Assembly: GCA_000285855.2 (NCBI GenBank)
Contig: HE978651.1
Location: forward strand, 2,392,297-2,456,296
Source of the DNA: Ruminococcus sp. JC304
GTDB taxonomy: Bacteria > Bacillota > Clostridia > Lachnospirales > Lachnospiraceae
DNA length: 64,000 bases
Direction of reading: 5' to 3'
The notes under the pieces were generated by a model. That model was given only the letters and a program-made list of their open reading frames with translations, had not been told where the DNA came from and ran no database searches. The first letter of the stretch is position 1. Each line of letters begins with the position of its first letter. Below are positions 51,360 to 60,396 of this stretch, piece by piece. A program made the position numbers and the translations under genes.

Positions 51360-52586
51360 TTATTTCACTGCGTCTACTGCTGCCTGTGTATCTTTGGCTG
51401 CCTGTTCCGGAGTTTTGGCTGATGTCATAACTTCCTGGAAACCAGTCTGGATCGCACTTGAGTAGGATGGCCATGCAGCGCTTGGTCCTCTTGGAATGGA
51501 TGTATCGATCTGTGTAAGGAACGCTTTCTGGATTGGATCATCTGTCCAGTAGGAATCTTTTGCTGCCTCTGTTTTTGGAGGATAGGAACCGTACTGTTTC
51601 ATAGCGTCAACCATAACATCAGTCTGATCATAATATTTCAGGAATGCTTCAGCGCCTGAAGTATCATCTTTATTTACAACACCCATGTTTTCACCGCCAA
51701 GGATAGATGTTGCCTGTTCGGAATCTGCATCTTTCTTAGGAAGAACAGTTACACCGTAGTTTAAATCAGGAGCATTTGCTTCGATTCCGGGAATCTGCCA
51801 TGGTCCGTTCTGCTGCATTGCAAGGTTTCCTGCCATAAAGTTATTGTTTACGTCTGATTGAGTCCAGTTTACACATTCTTTTGTCCAGGAACCGTCTTCG
51901 ATCATTTCCTGCATTAATTTGTAAGCATCTACACCATCTTCAATGTCTGTATAAGATCCGCCTGCTGTGTAAAGCCACTGTAAGCACTGGAATGTACCTT
52001 CATCTGTGTTTGTTGCTGCATTTCCGAATCCGGATACTCCGTCTTTTGTCAGAGCTTTTGCCATTTCGTGGAATTCATCCCATGTAGTATTTTCATCCGG
52101 ATAATCAATTCCTGCTGCATCAAACAGATCTTTGTTGTAGAACAGAGCGGTACAGTTTGTTGCAAATGGGATTCCATAATGTTTTCCGTCCAGCATTGTG
52201 GATTCCATCGGTCCTTCCATGTACTCGTCCCAGTTAATATCTGCATCGGAGATATCACCAAACAATCCTAACTGAATGAAGGATGCCATACCACAGCCAT
52301 CAAGGATAACCAGATCCGGAAGTTCTCCTGATGCGATACCCAGTGTAAGTTGTTTCTCGTAATCTGCAAATGGTACATATACATGAGATGCTTCGTACTC
52401 ATCCTGTGATGCATTAAATTCGTCAATTAATGACTGCATCATCTGTTTCTGTGCATCTGTTTCGAAATAATCCCAGATCACAACTTCCTTTTTGTCTGCT
52501 GCAGATGCGGTTACTGCTGTCGCTGCAAATAAAGTACTTGCACATGCCAGGGATAACGCCGCTGCTAACACTTTTTTCATCTTCAT
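51360..52586 (-). CDS. Carbohydrate ABC transporter substrate-binding protein
   Basis: This 408-residue family-1 binding protein starts with a signal peptide (MKMKKVLAAALSLACASTLF..., probable cleavage at TASAA/DKK). The body shows VVIWDYFETDAQKQMMQSLI, LVILDGCGMASFIQLGLFGD, YGIPFATNCTALFYNKDLFD and AMQQNGPWQIPGIEANAPD. The lipobox is poor (SLAC), so anchoring is uncertain. The ATG at 52586 follows GGGAGG. An inverted repeat links this site to the promoter -10 upstream. It shares about the same layout with the frameshifted paralogue that precedes it. Confidence 0.92.
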   Translation of the reverse strand: MKMKKVLAAALSLACASTLFAATAVTASAADKKEVVIWDYFETDAQKQMMQSLIDEFNASQDEYEASHVYVPFADYEKQLTLGIASGELPDLVILDGCGMASFIQLGLFGDISDADINWDEYMEGPMESTMLDGKHYGIPFATNCTALFYNKDLFDAAGIDYPDENTTWDEFHEMAKALTKDGVSGFGNAATNTDEGTFQCLQWLYTAGGSYTDIEDGVDAYKLMQEMIEDGSWTKECVNWTQSDVNNNFMAGNLAMQQNGPWQIPGIEANAPDLNYGVTVLPKKDADSEQATSILGGENMGVVNKDDTSGAEAFLKYYDQTDVMVDAMKQYGSYPPKTEAAKDSYWTDDPIQKAFLTQIDTSIPRGPSAAWPSYSSAIQTGFQEVMTSAKTPEQAAKDTQAAVDAVK

Positions 52587-52594
52587 AAAAAAAC

Positions 52595-52649
52595 CTCCCA
52601 TATAATGATTTGTTTCAGCTCTTTTGCTGTTGAACTCATTATATGGGAG
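52595..52649 (-). promoter_or_regulatory. 14-bp inverted repeat joining promoter -10 and ribosome-binding site
   Basis: Minus strand CTCCCATATAATGA (52649-52636) and TCATTATATGGGAG (52608-52595) are perfect reverse complements. The first arm contains the -10 TATAAT; the second runs into the GGGAGG site of the binding-protein gene. An RNA coming from upstream would hide the site; RNA started at this promoter would lack the first arm. Confidence 0.7.
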
Positions 52650-52666
52650 ATTGTCCTTCTGGTTAA
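52638..52666 (-). promoter_or_regulatory. Sigma-A-type promoter of the binding protein-permease-GH127 operon
   Basis: Minus strand: TTAACC (52666-52661), 17-base spacer, TATAAT (52643-52638). The weak -35 suits activation by the YesN-type regulator encoded upstream. Confidence 0.65.
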
Positions 52667-52749
52667 TTCTAATAATTTAAGAAAGGTGGACTATTTTATT
52701 TTAGTGCATTATTTTATGGAATCGCTATAATATTCTCTGTACTGATAGA

Positions 52750-53927
52750 TTAATTCTCCTGTACCAGGCTATACATCCTGTCAGTCAGCTTCTGTGCAAT
52801 TGTTTCCCATTGCGGAACAGAAGTTCTGGAAACTGCATAATTCATCTGCTCCTCAAAGACTTTCATATCTTCATCTTCTGCTGCCATTTCCTTTGCAGCA
52901 CTGATCTTCGCAGGAAGGATACTTGCAGACTTGCAGAACTTAAAAAGCTCTTCATTTTCCATACAATAGTTCAAAAACACCAGAGATCCTTCTGCATTTT
53001 TACCTTTAATAATAGTTATATTCTCTCCGCCCAGCACTGCCGCAGGTGAACCGTTCTCAGGCAGTGATACAATTCCATAGTCTGTACCTGCCTCTTTCAG
53101 CATCGGCAAAACCCAGGGACCATTCTGCATCATAGCTGTTTTTCCCTCATTAAATTCTCTTGCCACATCTGTCTGTGTCAGATTGATGCAGTTTGCTGAC
53201 ATACTTCCGCTTTTCAGAAGTTCTGAAAAAAACTCAAAGGTTTCTGTCCATGGCAGTCCGTCAATTGCATCTACAGTACCGCCTGCTGATAAAATCCATG
53301 GAAGAATCTGAAATGCTCCCTGCTCTCCTTCCATACCACACATGAGAAATCCGCTTCTGTCTTTTGTGGTGAGTTTCTCCGCTGCTTCTTTTAACTCCTG
53401 CCAGTCAGACGGAGGCGTGACACCTGCCTCTTCCAATATATGTTTATTGTAAAACAATGCTGTACTGTTACAATTCAGAGGAAGTCCATAATACCGTTCC
53501 TCATATTTCACTGTATTAAGGATTGACTGATAATATTCCTCTTCCAGATTCCAGTTCTTTACCTGTTCTGTGATATCTTCGAACATTCCCAGCCGGATCA
53601 GGGACGGTGTATCCGGATTGTCCAGGATTGCCATATCCGGAAGCTTATTCTCTGTATAAGCCGAAGACAGACCTTTTACAAAACCTGTCATAGGCACATA
53701 TTCCCATTCTACTTCATATTCATTCTGAGACTGGTTAAAATTCTTTACCAGTTCATTCAATCCATTTCTCTGAGCCTGTGTTTCATAATAAGCCCAGATC
53801 ACCAGATTTTCTTTTTGCTCTGCCACAGTTTTTTCCTTTTTTCTTTTGATGCGTTATAACAGCCGCTAAACGACACGATTAACATTGCCAGAAAAAATAT
53901 GCTGACTTTTTTCCATATATCTTTCAT
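52750..53927 (-). CDS. Second carbohydrate-binding lipoprotein, frameshifted after its signal peptide
   Basis: The body (from about 53826) is a family-1 binding protein like its neighbour: LVIWAYYETQAQRNGLNELV, MAILDNPDTPSLIRLGMFED, YGLPLNCNSTALFYNKHILE, AMMQNGPWVLPMLKEAGTD. Upstream, from the ATG at 53927, another frame encodes a lipoprotein signal with lipobox (FFLAMLIVSFSGCYNASKEK). The two frames meet at a run of six As (53834-53829, minus strand); slipping back one base, or adding one A, joins KKTVAEQKENLVIW. No good start exists for the body alone. It is therefore either a one-base frameshift mutation, a sequencing error or a slippage site. Confidence 0.8.
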
Positions 53928-54001
53928 CCTCTTACTGTCCTTCTCTTTATCCTCCGCTCACTCGGGCGTGTCTGAAAAATCATTCAGGCAAAATGTCTGT
54001 C

Positions 54002-55516
54002 CTAATTTTTCTGTCTGTAATCACCGGGAGACATGCCAACCTCTTCTTTAAATACTCTGTTAAAATATTTCGGATCATTGTATCCAACCTGCTGTGCGAT
54101 CGCATAAATCTTCTCGTCCGTACCTTTCAGAAGTCTCTTCGCCTGACTGATCCTGAACTGTTTTAAAAACGTTGAAAAATTAATTCCTACCTCTTTATTA
54201 AACAATGCGCTTAAATATTCCGGTGTGATTTCCAGACGTTCTGCCAGCATATCCAGGGAAATATTTTCACTGTAATGTTCCCGAATAAAATTGATTGCAC
54301 GGCGGATCGCATAATTACGGATATCTTCTTTCCTATCCTTAGATTCAATAATAATCTCCACTGCCTTTCTGAAAACTGCTTCCAGTTCACCCAGAGTCAC
54401 CATTTCAGACGCTGCTCTCTCCAGATCCTGGTTCTGTAGCAGCTTATAGGCTTCCGGATTTACTTCATGACAGATATGTTCCAGAAATGCCAGCATTTTT
54501 TTATAGGTTTTTCTGATATACCGTGGACTGCATTTCATCTCTTTCGTATAGTTGATAAAAAAGTCCGTTTCTTTTCGCAAATGCTCTATGGCTGTCTCAC
54601 ACAAGGCTGTCTGCATCTGATTTTCCAGATGTATCGGATATTGAAATTCTTCTTCTGCAATCATTTCTATTTTTTCTTCTGTGATAATCGTACGATAGCC
54701 AAGACGAATTCCGTACAAATAGCACTTTCTCAGTTTTTCAACAATATTCTGTATTTCCTCAGGCTGATCTGAGACAGCAAATGTCCATACTGGCTGATCT
54801 TCTTCTGTTATATTCTGGTATACTCTCCGATTCAGCTTTCTTTCAAGCTCCTCTTCTGTGATTTCTCCCTGAATTAACAAAAACATTTCCTGCGTATTTT
54901 CCAACGTAACATAAAAAAGCCTCATGTCAGGATAAGTCTCTTTCATTTTCTCCCACTGTCCGGTTAATGCCTGAGAATATTTCGGACTGGTATTTCCCGT
55001 ATATCCTGCCACAACAAAAACTGGCTGATTTTCTGTAAAAATATGTTTTTCCTGAAGTTCCCGGCAAATATCTGTAATGTCAATACGTCCACCTGTCAGG
55101 ATTTCTCTGAGCAGTCCTTCTGTTGTCTGAATGTTTTTTGCTTCTTCCTCATCCACTTTCTGCTGGATTTTGTCCAGAAGTTCTGTAACATCTTCAGGAG
55201 CCAACGGTTTGAGCAAATAATCATCTACACCATATCTGAGTGCTTTCTGCGCATATTCAAATTCCGAGTAACCACTGAGAATTACAAAATGGCAATGGTT
55301 TCCCTGCTTCACTGACTCCTGAAGCATCTCAAGACCATCCATCACCGGCATACGGATATCGGATATTACAAGCTGCGGATGATAGCGGTTGATCATCTCC
55401 AGTCCTTCTTTTCCGTTTTTTGCTTCTCCTACTACTGTATGCTGTGTATGTGAAGTAATCAGTCTGGAAATTCCCATACGGATTTTTATTTCATCTTCTA
55501 CGATTAATATTCGCAT
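54002..55516 (-). CDS. YesN-type response regulator with AraC DNA-binding domain
   Basis: This 504-residue protein has an N-terminal receiver (MRILIVEDEIKIRMGISRLI; phospho-Asp in LVISDIRMPVMDG), a linker of about 280 residues and a C-terminal AraC pair of helix-turn-helix motifs (SLDMLAERLEITPEYLSALF; KIYAIAQQVGYNDPKYFNRV). It is phosphorylated by the YesM-type kinase encoded just upstream and very probably activates the sugar-binding/permease/GH127 genes downstream. Confidence 0.93.
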   Translation of the reverse strand: MRILIVEDEIKIRMGISRLITSHTQHTVVGEAKNGKEGLEMINRYHPQLVISDIRMPVMDGLEMLQESVKQGNHCHFVILSGYSEFEYAQKALRYGVDDYLLKPLAPEDVTELLDKIQQKVDEEEAKNIQTTEGLLREILTGGRIDITDICRELQEKHIFTENQPVFVVAGYTGNTSPKYSQALTGQWEKMKETYPDMRLFYVTLENTQEMFLLIQGEITEEELERKLNRRVYQNITEEDQPVWTFAVSDQPEEIQNIVEKLRKCYLYGIRLGYRTIITEEKIEMIAEEEFQYPIHLENQMQTALCETAIEHLRKETDFFINYTKEMKCSPRYIRKTYKKMLAFLEHICHEVNPEAYKLLQNQDLERAASEMVTLGELEAVFRKAVEIIIESKDRKEDIRNYAIRRAINFIREHYSENISLDMLAERLEITPEYLSALFNKEVGINFSTFLKQFRISQAKRLLKGTDEKIYAIAQQVGYNDPKYFNRVFKEEVGMSPGDYRQKN

Positions 55517-55582
55517 TTTCTCTTTTCCTTAAATACTGTATTTTATATGAAACTGTCTTAAATGTATTATTTACAAGGACTG

Positions 55583-57376
55583 CTATAGGACAGGAATACG
55601 CAGGGTGATCACAGTTCCCATACCTTCCATACTGCTGACATTCCAGGACGCTTTCTCACCGTAATACATATTCATTCTGGAAAAAGCATTATGAAGGCCG
55701 ATGCTTCTTCCTTCATCCTTAATGGCTTCTTCTCTGTCATTATAACATTTCAACATGTCCTGTGGCATTCCTTTTCCATTATCTTCTATAATGATAACAA
55801 TTCCCGGATCGTGCTGAGCCGGCATAATATCAATCTGAAGAAGTCCGCCGCTTTCCATTTCCTTAAACCCATGAATGATTGCATTTTCTACAAAGGGCTG
55901 AAGCAGCAGCTTATAAACCTTCCTGTCGTAAGTCTCCTCGTCTATATTCAGGCGATAGGCAAATGCATCATTAAAGCGCATCTGCTGCAGACTGATATAT
56001 TTTTCCAGCCAGTCTGCCAGTTCTCTTATGGTTACAATCTGGTTGCTCTTATTTACACTGTATCTGAGTATCACTCCCAGATTTCGGATCATTTTACTGA
56101 TTTCATATTCCTCTTTCTCAATTGCCATCCAGTTAATGGAATCAAGAGTATTATACAGGAAATGTGGATTAATCTGGGCTTCCAGAGCACGAATTTCCGC
56201 ATTCTTCTGATTCTCCTGTGCTTCTGTCACTTCCCGGATCAATTCCCGTACTTTCACTGTCATTTCATTAAAGTTATCCGTGATCGTACCAATCTCATCA
56301 AAAGACTGAACCGGAACCAGAACATCCAGATTTCCCTTCTTTACTTCCTGCATTCCCTGCACAACCGATTTTACGGATGCATCCATATTTCGTATTGTAT
56401 AGATAATCAGAACAAGAGCAAAGCTTAAAAGCAATACCGTAATCCCAAGCTGCATTCCCTGTGTTCTGGTCACGTCCCGGAGCATATAATCTCTGTCATA
56501 CGCATTGCAGAAGATCCATCCTGTATCTGCATCTTCATATTGATTCAGTGCTATTTTCTTATTTTTCAGATATCCGGAAACCTTTACAAATTCTTCTGTA
56601 CTCAGATCCGGATTTATGGAAATACCTGTGAAGTCTTCATCCGGATAAGAAATTATTTCCTGCTTCTGATTCATAATAAAATTAATACTGTTATCCCGCT
56701 TTGTGCCGTTTCCGCAGATAGAGCTTAGTATACTCTGATCCACCGACATAACAACAGTAGCAATACTTCCTTTTTCCAGATCATCAAAGTCAAACAGTCT
56801 TTTGGAAATATGGAAAAAATGACCGAGATTTTCCCCTTCTTCAAATCTCATCGTATCAGACAGTACCATTCCCGGTGCATCTACAGCCTCACAGTAGGGT
56901 GGTGCCTGCCTCATATCTGAATAATTATTCCAGATTGTATTCAGAGAAGAATCTGTTTCAAAATCATATGTTACAGCTAATCCATCCGGACATATAATAC
57001 TCAGACAGCGGATCCCCGCATCGCTGTTGCGGTATTGTTTCATTCTTTTTACAATCTGGTTGTACGCTACTGCCTTATGTGTTTCCTGATCGTCAGTCAG
57101 TGCTGTCACGCTGTCGATCACCTGCTCATCTTTATATATCTGATATAACAGGTTTGTATATACTTCCATGTTTAGGTTTACACGTTCCGCAATCTGCGTC
57201 AGGTTACTGACCATCAGCTCATCAATCTTCTCCGTCATCTGTTTACGGTTTACCTGAAATGCAAAAATCTGTATCAGGAGCAAGGGAATGATAGATGCCA
57301 GTGTAAATGCACATAGCAGCTTATGCCCCAGTTTCCAGCTGTTATAATAATCCAGTATTTTTTTCCATATCCCCAT
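55583..57376 (-). CDS. YesM-type sensor histidine kinase
   Basis: This 597-residue membrane kinase has helices at about 20-40 and 300-320 flanking an extracellular sensor, a HAMP domain (VQGMQEVKKGNLDVLVPVQS), the His_kinase domain with NPHFLYNTLDSINWMAIEKE (phospho-His) and HATPase (IIEDNGKGMPQDML; SIGLHNAFSRMNMYYG). The ATG at 57376, 9 bases after GGAG, is preferred to the TTG at 57391. Its start lies inside the end of dus, overlapping by 35 bases, an odd arrangement suggesting read-through from dus or an internal promoter. Confidence 0.93.
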   Translation of the reverse strand: MGIWKKILDYYNSWKLGHKLLCAFTLASIIPLLLIQIFAFQVNRKQMTEKIDELMVSNLTQIAERVNLNMEVYTNLLYQIYKDEQVIDSVTALTDDQETHKAVAYNQIVKRMKQYRNSDAGIRCLSIICPDGLAVTYDFETDSSLNTIWNNYSDMRQAPPYCEAVDAPGMVLSDTMRFEEGENLGHFFHISKRLFDFDDLEKGSIATVVMSVDQSILSSICGNGTKRDNSINFIMNQKQEIISYPDEDFTGISINPDLSTEEFVKVSGYLKNKKIALNQYEDADTGWIFCNAYDRDYMLRDVTRTQGMQLGITVLLLSFALVLIIYTIRNMDASVKSVVQGMQEVKKGNLDVLVPVQSFDEIGTITDNFNEMTVKVRELIREVTEAQENQKNAEIRALEAQINPHFLYNTLDSINWMAIEKEEYEISKMIRNLGVILRYSVNKSNQIVTIRELADWLEKYISLQQMRFNDAFAYRLNIDEETYDRKVYKLLLQPFVENAIIHGFKEMESGGLLQIDIMPAQHDPGIVIIIEDNGKGMPQDMLKCYNDREEAIKDEGRSIGLHNAFSRMNMYYGEKASWNVSSMEGMGTVITLRIPVL

Positions 57377-58322
57377 TTTCCACTTCTCCAATTAACTGTT
57401 CACAGCCAAATAATTCTCTAACTGCATTTTCATATACCACACATTTCTCAGCCTTCTTAATTTTTTTGGCATATTTTTTATTGTTTGTAAACATAGGTAC
57501 CAGATAAGACCATAATTCTTTCATACGAAACAGGATATTTCTGTCTCCGGACAGGTCTTCACAGTATTCATTGTACATCATATCATGAAATCTGCGGATT
57601 TCTTCCTTTGACGCAGGTGCACCGCCACGGATTTCTCTGGCAAGTGCAGGATTCTTCAGTGTTCCTCTGCCTGTCATAATGCAGTCCAGGGTCGGAAACA
57701 TTTCCTGTAATCTGGTACAGTCTTCTGCTGTGACAATATCTCCGTTATAGCAAACCGGGCTCTTTGAGTGCTCCACAGCCTCTCCAAATGTTTCCAGACG
57801 TGGCGTATTTTTGTAATAGTCTTTCTGCACTCTTGCGTGAACAATTAACTCCTCCAGCGGATATTTATTATAAATCGTCAGCAGATCCTCAAATTCTTCC
57901 GGATCATCCATACCCAGACGGGTCTTGATGGAAATCTTCATATCACATTTACGGAAAATCTCATCCAGGAATTTGTCCAGTTCATCCGGCCTGTCCAGAA
58001 ATCCTGCACCTCTGCCCTTCGTCACAACGGTCTTTGACGGACAGCCAAGGTTCAGATTGACTTCTTTATATCCATATTCCTGCAGAGTTTCCGCTGTCTG
58101 GATAAAATCCTCTGCATTCTTTGTGAGAATCTGTGGAACTGCATACATTCCCTCATTATTCTCTGGCATAATATCTTTCTTTTCTCTGGTGCTGAGATGT
58201 CCTTTCTGATTTGGAAGGATAAAGGGAATAAAGTACTTGTCAAAACCTCCAAAACACTGGTAAAGTGCCCTTCTGTATGTATATCCTGTGATTCCCTCAA
58301 GGGGAGCTAAATATATTTTCAT
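57342..58322 (-). CDS. tRNA-dihydrouridine synthase
   Basis: This 326-residue FMN enzyme reduces specific uridines in tRNA D-loops. Motifs: APLEGITGYTYRRALYQ, LNLGCPSKTVVTKGRGAGFL (catalytic Cys), ISIKTRLGMDDPEEF, VCYNGDIVTAEDC (FMN phosphate) and IMTGRGTLKNPAL. It has the shorter C-terminal domain typical of Firmicutes Dus. It precedes the YesM kinase gene with a 35-base overlap and is divergent from sigK. Which uridine it modifies cannot be told. Confidence 0.93.
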   Translation of the reverse strand: MKIYLAPLEGITGYTYRRALYQCFGGFDKYFIPFILPNQKGHLSTREKKDIMPENNEGMYAVPQILTKNAEDFIQTAETLQEYGYKEVNLNLGCPSKTVVTKGRGAGFLDRPDELDKFLDEIFRKCDMKISIKTRLGMDDPEEFEDLLTIYNKYPLEELIVHARVQKDYYKNTPRLETFGEAVEHSKSPVCYNGDIVTAEDCTRLQEMFPTLDCIMTGRGTLKNPALAREIRGGAPASKEEIRRFHDMMYNEYCEDLSGDRNILFRMKELWSYLVPMFTNNKKYAKKIKKAEKCVVYENAVRELFGCEQLIGEVENGDMEKNTGLL

Positions 58323-58446
58323 GTGCTTCTCCTGTTGTATTTATTGTACTCTTCATTCATTATACTGTAGTTATTCTGTTTTCTCAATGCAGATTTGAAA
58401 CAGCCGCTGCAAATTGTAAAAAGACTCAAAATTTCTTGGAAAAGCA

Positions 58447-58474
58447 CCAACACCCTGTCCTCGACATAAACTAT
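58447..58474 (+). promoter_or_regulatory. Candidate sigma-E/sigma-K promoter of sigK
   Basis: CATAAACTA (58466-58474) fits the sigma-K -10 CATAnnnTA and most of the sigma-E -10. An AC at 58447-58448 with 17-base spacing fits the sigma-K -35. It lies 27 bases before the sigK start. Confidence 0.5.
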
Positions 58475-58500
58475 ATAGAAATCCCCTTCGAGGTAGCGAT

Positions 58501-59130
58501 TTGAAGGCCTTTCAAAAACCTTTGTCCATATCCCAGGAAAAATATTATCTTCAAAAATATCAGGAGGGCGATTCCCAGGCAAAGAATATCCTGATTGAGC
58601 ATAATCTCCGACTGGTGGCCCATGTGGTCAAAAAGTATCAGGGAACCGGTGAGGATACCGATGATCTGATTTCTATTGGCACCATCGGTCTGATCAAGGC
58701 TGTCACAACCTTTAATCCACAGAAAGCCTCCCGGCTTTCTACCTATGCTGCCAGATGTATAGAAAATGAACTGCTGATGTATTTTCGGGCTAAGAAGAAA
58801 CATTCGAAAGAAGTATCTCTGTACGACCCCATCGGAACGGATAAAGAAGGAAATGAAATCAATCTGTTAGATGTAATAGAAAGCGTGCCTGTGGATATTG
58901 TAGAAGAATGTTACATCCGGGAAAATACCACATATCTGCTGCAATCTCTGAAAAAAATCCTGTCAGAAAAGGAATATCAGGTGATCTGCTACAGATATGG
59001 GCTCTTTGGCATGGAGGAAGAAACTCAGCGGGAAATCGCACAAAAGCTGTGTATCAGCCGCTCCTATGTTTCCAGAATTGAGAAAACTGCTTTGCAGAAA
59101 CTCCGTGGGCTTTTTCCCCAGACAGAATAA
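58501..59130 (+). CDS. sigK: Sporulation sigma factor SigK, without pro-sequence
   Basis: This 209-residue sigma factor aligns with mature SigK of B. subtilis: [80 protein letters not shown] and CISRSYVSRIEKTALQKLRG. The start is TTG at 58501 after GAGGT; a stop (TAG) lies two codons upstream, so there is no room for the 20-residue pro-sequence cleaved by SpoIVFB in bacilli. The gene is not interrupted by a skin-type element. It drives late mother-cell genes, and its promoter looks sigma-E/K-dependent. Confidence 0.92.
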   Translation: MKAFQKPLSISQEKYYLQKYQEGDSQAKNILIEHNLRLVAHVVKKYQGTGEDTDDLISIGTIGLIKAVTTFNPQKASRLSTYAARCIENELLMYFRAKKKHSKEVSLYDPIGTDKEGNEINLLDVIESVPVDIVEECYIRENTTYLLQSLKKILSEKEYQVICYRYGLFGMEEETQREIAQKLCISRSYVSRIEKTALQKLRGLFPQTE

Positions 59131-59168
59131 ACGCAGCCAACGTTTCATTTGTTGGCTGCGTTTACTTT
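59129..59168. terminator. Bidirectional terminator between sigK and the U32 gene
   Basis: AAACGCAGCCAAC (59129-59141) pairs perfectly with GTTGGCTGCGTTT (59151-59163), T-rich on both sides. Confidence 0.9.
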
Positions 59169-60391
59169 TACTCTGCTCTTCTCAATAAATCATAAACCTG
59201 GATTTCGGTTCCTAAATCAATAAACAGCTTCTGCTGTGCATGAGGTGCACTTTCCATGGAATTGCCATCCTCATCATAAATCCCCCTGACAGTAACAGAT
59301 AAATTCTGTCCATCCGGTTTCATAATCTCGATGGTCTCTCCTACAGAAAATTTATTTCTCTGTGTGATCTGTGCAAAACCACGTTCATCCACTGCCTCTG
59401 CAAATCCCAGATAAGTATATTCTTTCTGATAAGTATTATTATCATAAATCTGTGTATTTTCATCTGGTTTTCCATAGAAAAATCCGGTGGTAAACTGTCT
59501 GTAAGTACAGTTGGAAATCTGCTCCTGATACCATGGCATATTTGCCTGATATTTCTCAGGACTCTCCATATAATCATCAATTGCCTTGCGGTAGGTTCTG
59601 GCAACTGTAGCAACATAAAGGGCAGTTTTCATACGTCCCTCAATTTTCAGACTGTCGATCCCGCTGTTCACAATGTCGTCCATGTGCTCGATCATGCACA
59701 GATCTTTGGAATTAAAGATATAGGTCCCTCTCTCATTCTCAAATACAGGCATATATTCTCCAGGACGTTTCTCCTCCACAATAGAATATTTCCAGCGACA
59801 GGGGTGAGTACAGGCTCCCTGATTTGCATCACGTCCTGCCAGATAATTACTGAGCAGACATCTTCCTGAATAGGAAATACACATTGCACCGTGGATAAAT
59901 GTCTCTATCTCCATATCCTCCGGAATGTGCTCCCGGATTTCTCTGATCTCAGCAAGTGAAAGCTCCCTTGCTGTTACCACACGCTTGGCTCCCAGCTGAT
60001 ACCAGAAACGGTATGTTTCATAGTTCGTATTATTTGCCTGTGTACTGATATGGCGTTCAATCTCCGGACAGATTTCCTTTGCATACATATAGATTCCGGG
60101 ATCCGCAATGATCAGGGCATCAGGCTTCAGTTCCTTAAGCTCTGTCAGATATTCTCTTACACCTGGCAGATCATAGTTATGAGCCAGGATATTTACAGTC
60201 ACATATACTTTCACCCCATGCTCATGGGCAAATGCAATTCCCTCTTTCATATCTTCATGGGAAAAGTTCTTGGCCTTTGCTCTTAGTCCAAAAGCTTCCC
60301 CTCCGATATATACAGCATCTGCTCCAAAAATAACAGCAATTTTTAATACTTCAAGGCTGCTTGCAGGAACAAGCAATTCGATTTTTCTCAT
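59168..60391 (-). CDS. U32-family protein, probable tRNA hydroxylation protein (TrhP/YrrO-like)
   Basis: This 407-residue protein has the U32 family signature: DAVYIGGEAFGLRAKAKNFS and ETFIHGAMCISYSGRCLLSN, followed by GACTHPCRWKYSI with Cys residues likely to hold an Fe-S cluster. Family members TrhP introduce the hydroxyl of ho5U at tRNA position 34. The next gene upstream encodes a TrmR-like methyltransferase, which makes mo5U from ho5U in B. subtilis, so the pair fits this pathway. Only one U32 gene is present here (B. subtilis has two, yrrN and yrrO). The old label, collagenase-like peptidase, is less likely. Confidence 0.88.
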   Translation of the reverse strand: MRKIELLVPASSLEVLKIAVIFGADAVYIGGEAFGLRAKAKNFSHEDMKEGIAFAHEHGVKVYVTVNILAHNYDLPGVREYLTELKELKPDALIIADPGIYMYAKEICPEIERHISTQANNTNYETYRFWYQLGAKRVVTARELSLAEIREIREHIPEDMEIETFIHGAMCISYSGRCLLSNYLAGRDANQGACTHPCRWKYSIVEEKRPGEYMPVFENERGTYIFNSKDLCMIEHMDDIVNSGIDSLKIEGRMKTALYVATVARTYRKAIDDYMESPEKYQANMPWYQEQISNCTYRQFTTGFFYGKPDENTQIYDNNTYQKEYTYLGFAEAVDERGFAQITQRNKFSVGETIEIMKPDGQNLSVTVRGIYDEDGNSMESAPHAQQKLFIDLGTEIQVYDLLRRAE

Positions 60392-60396
60392 AATGA

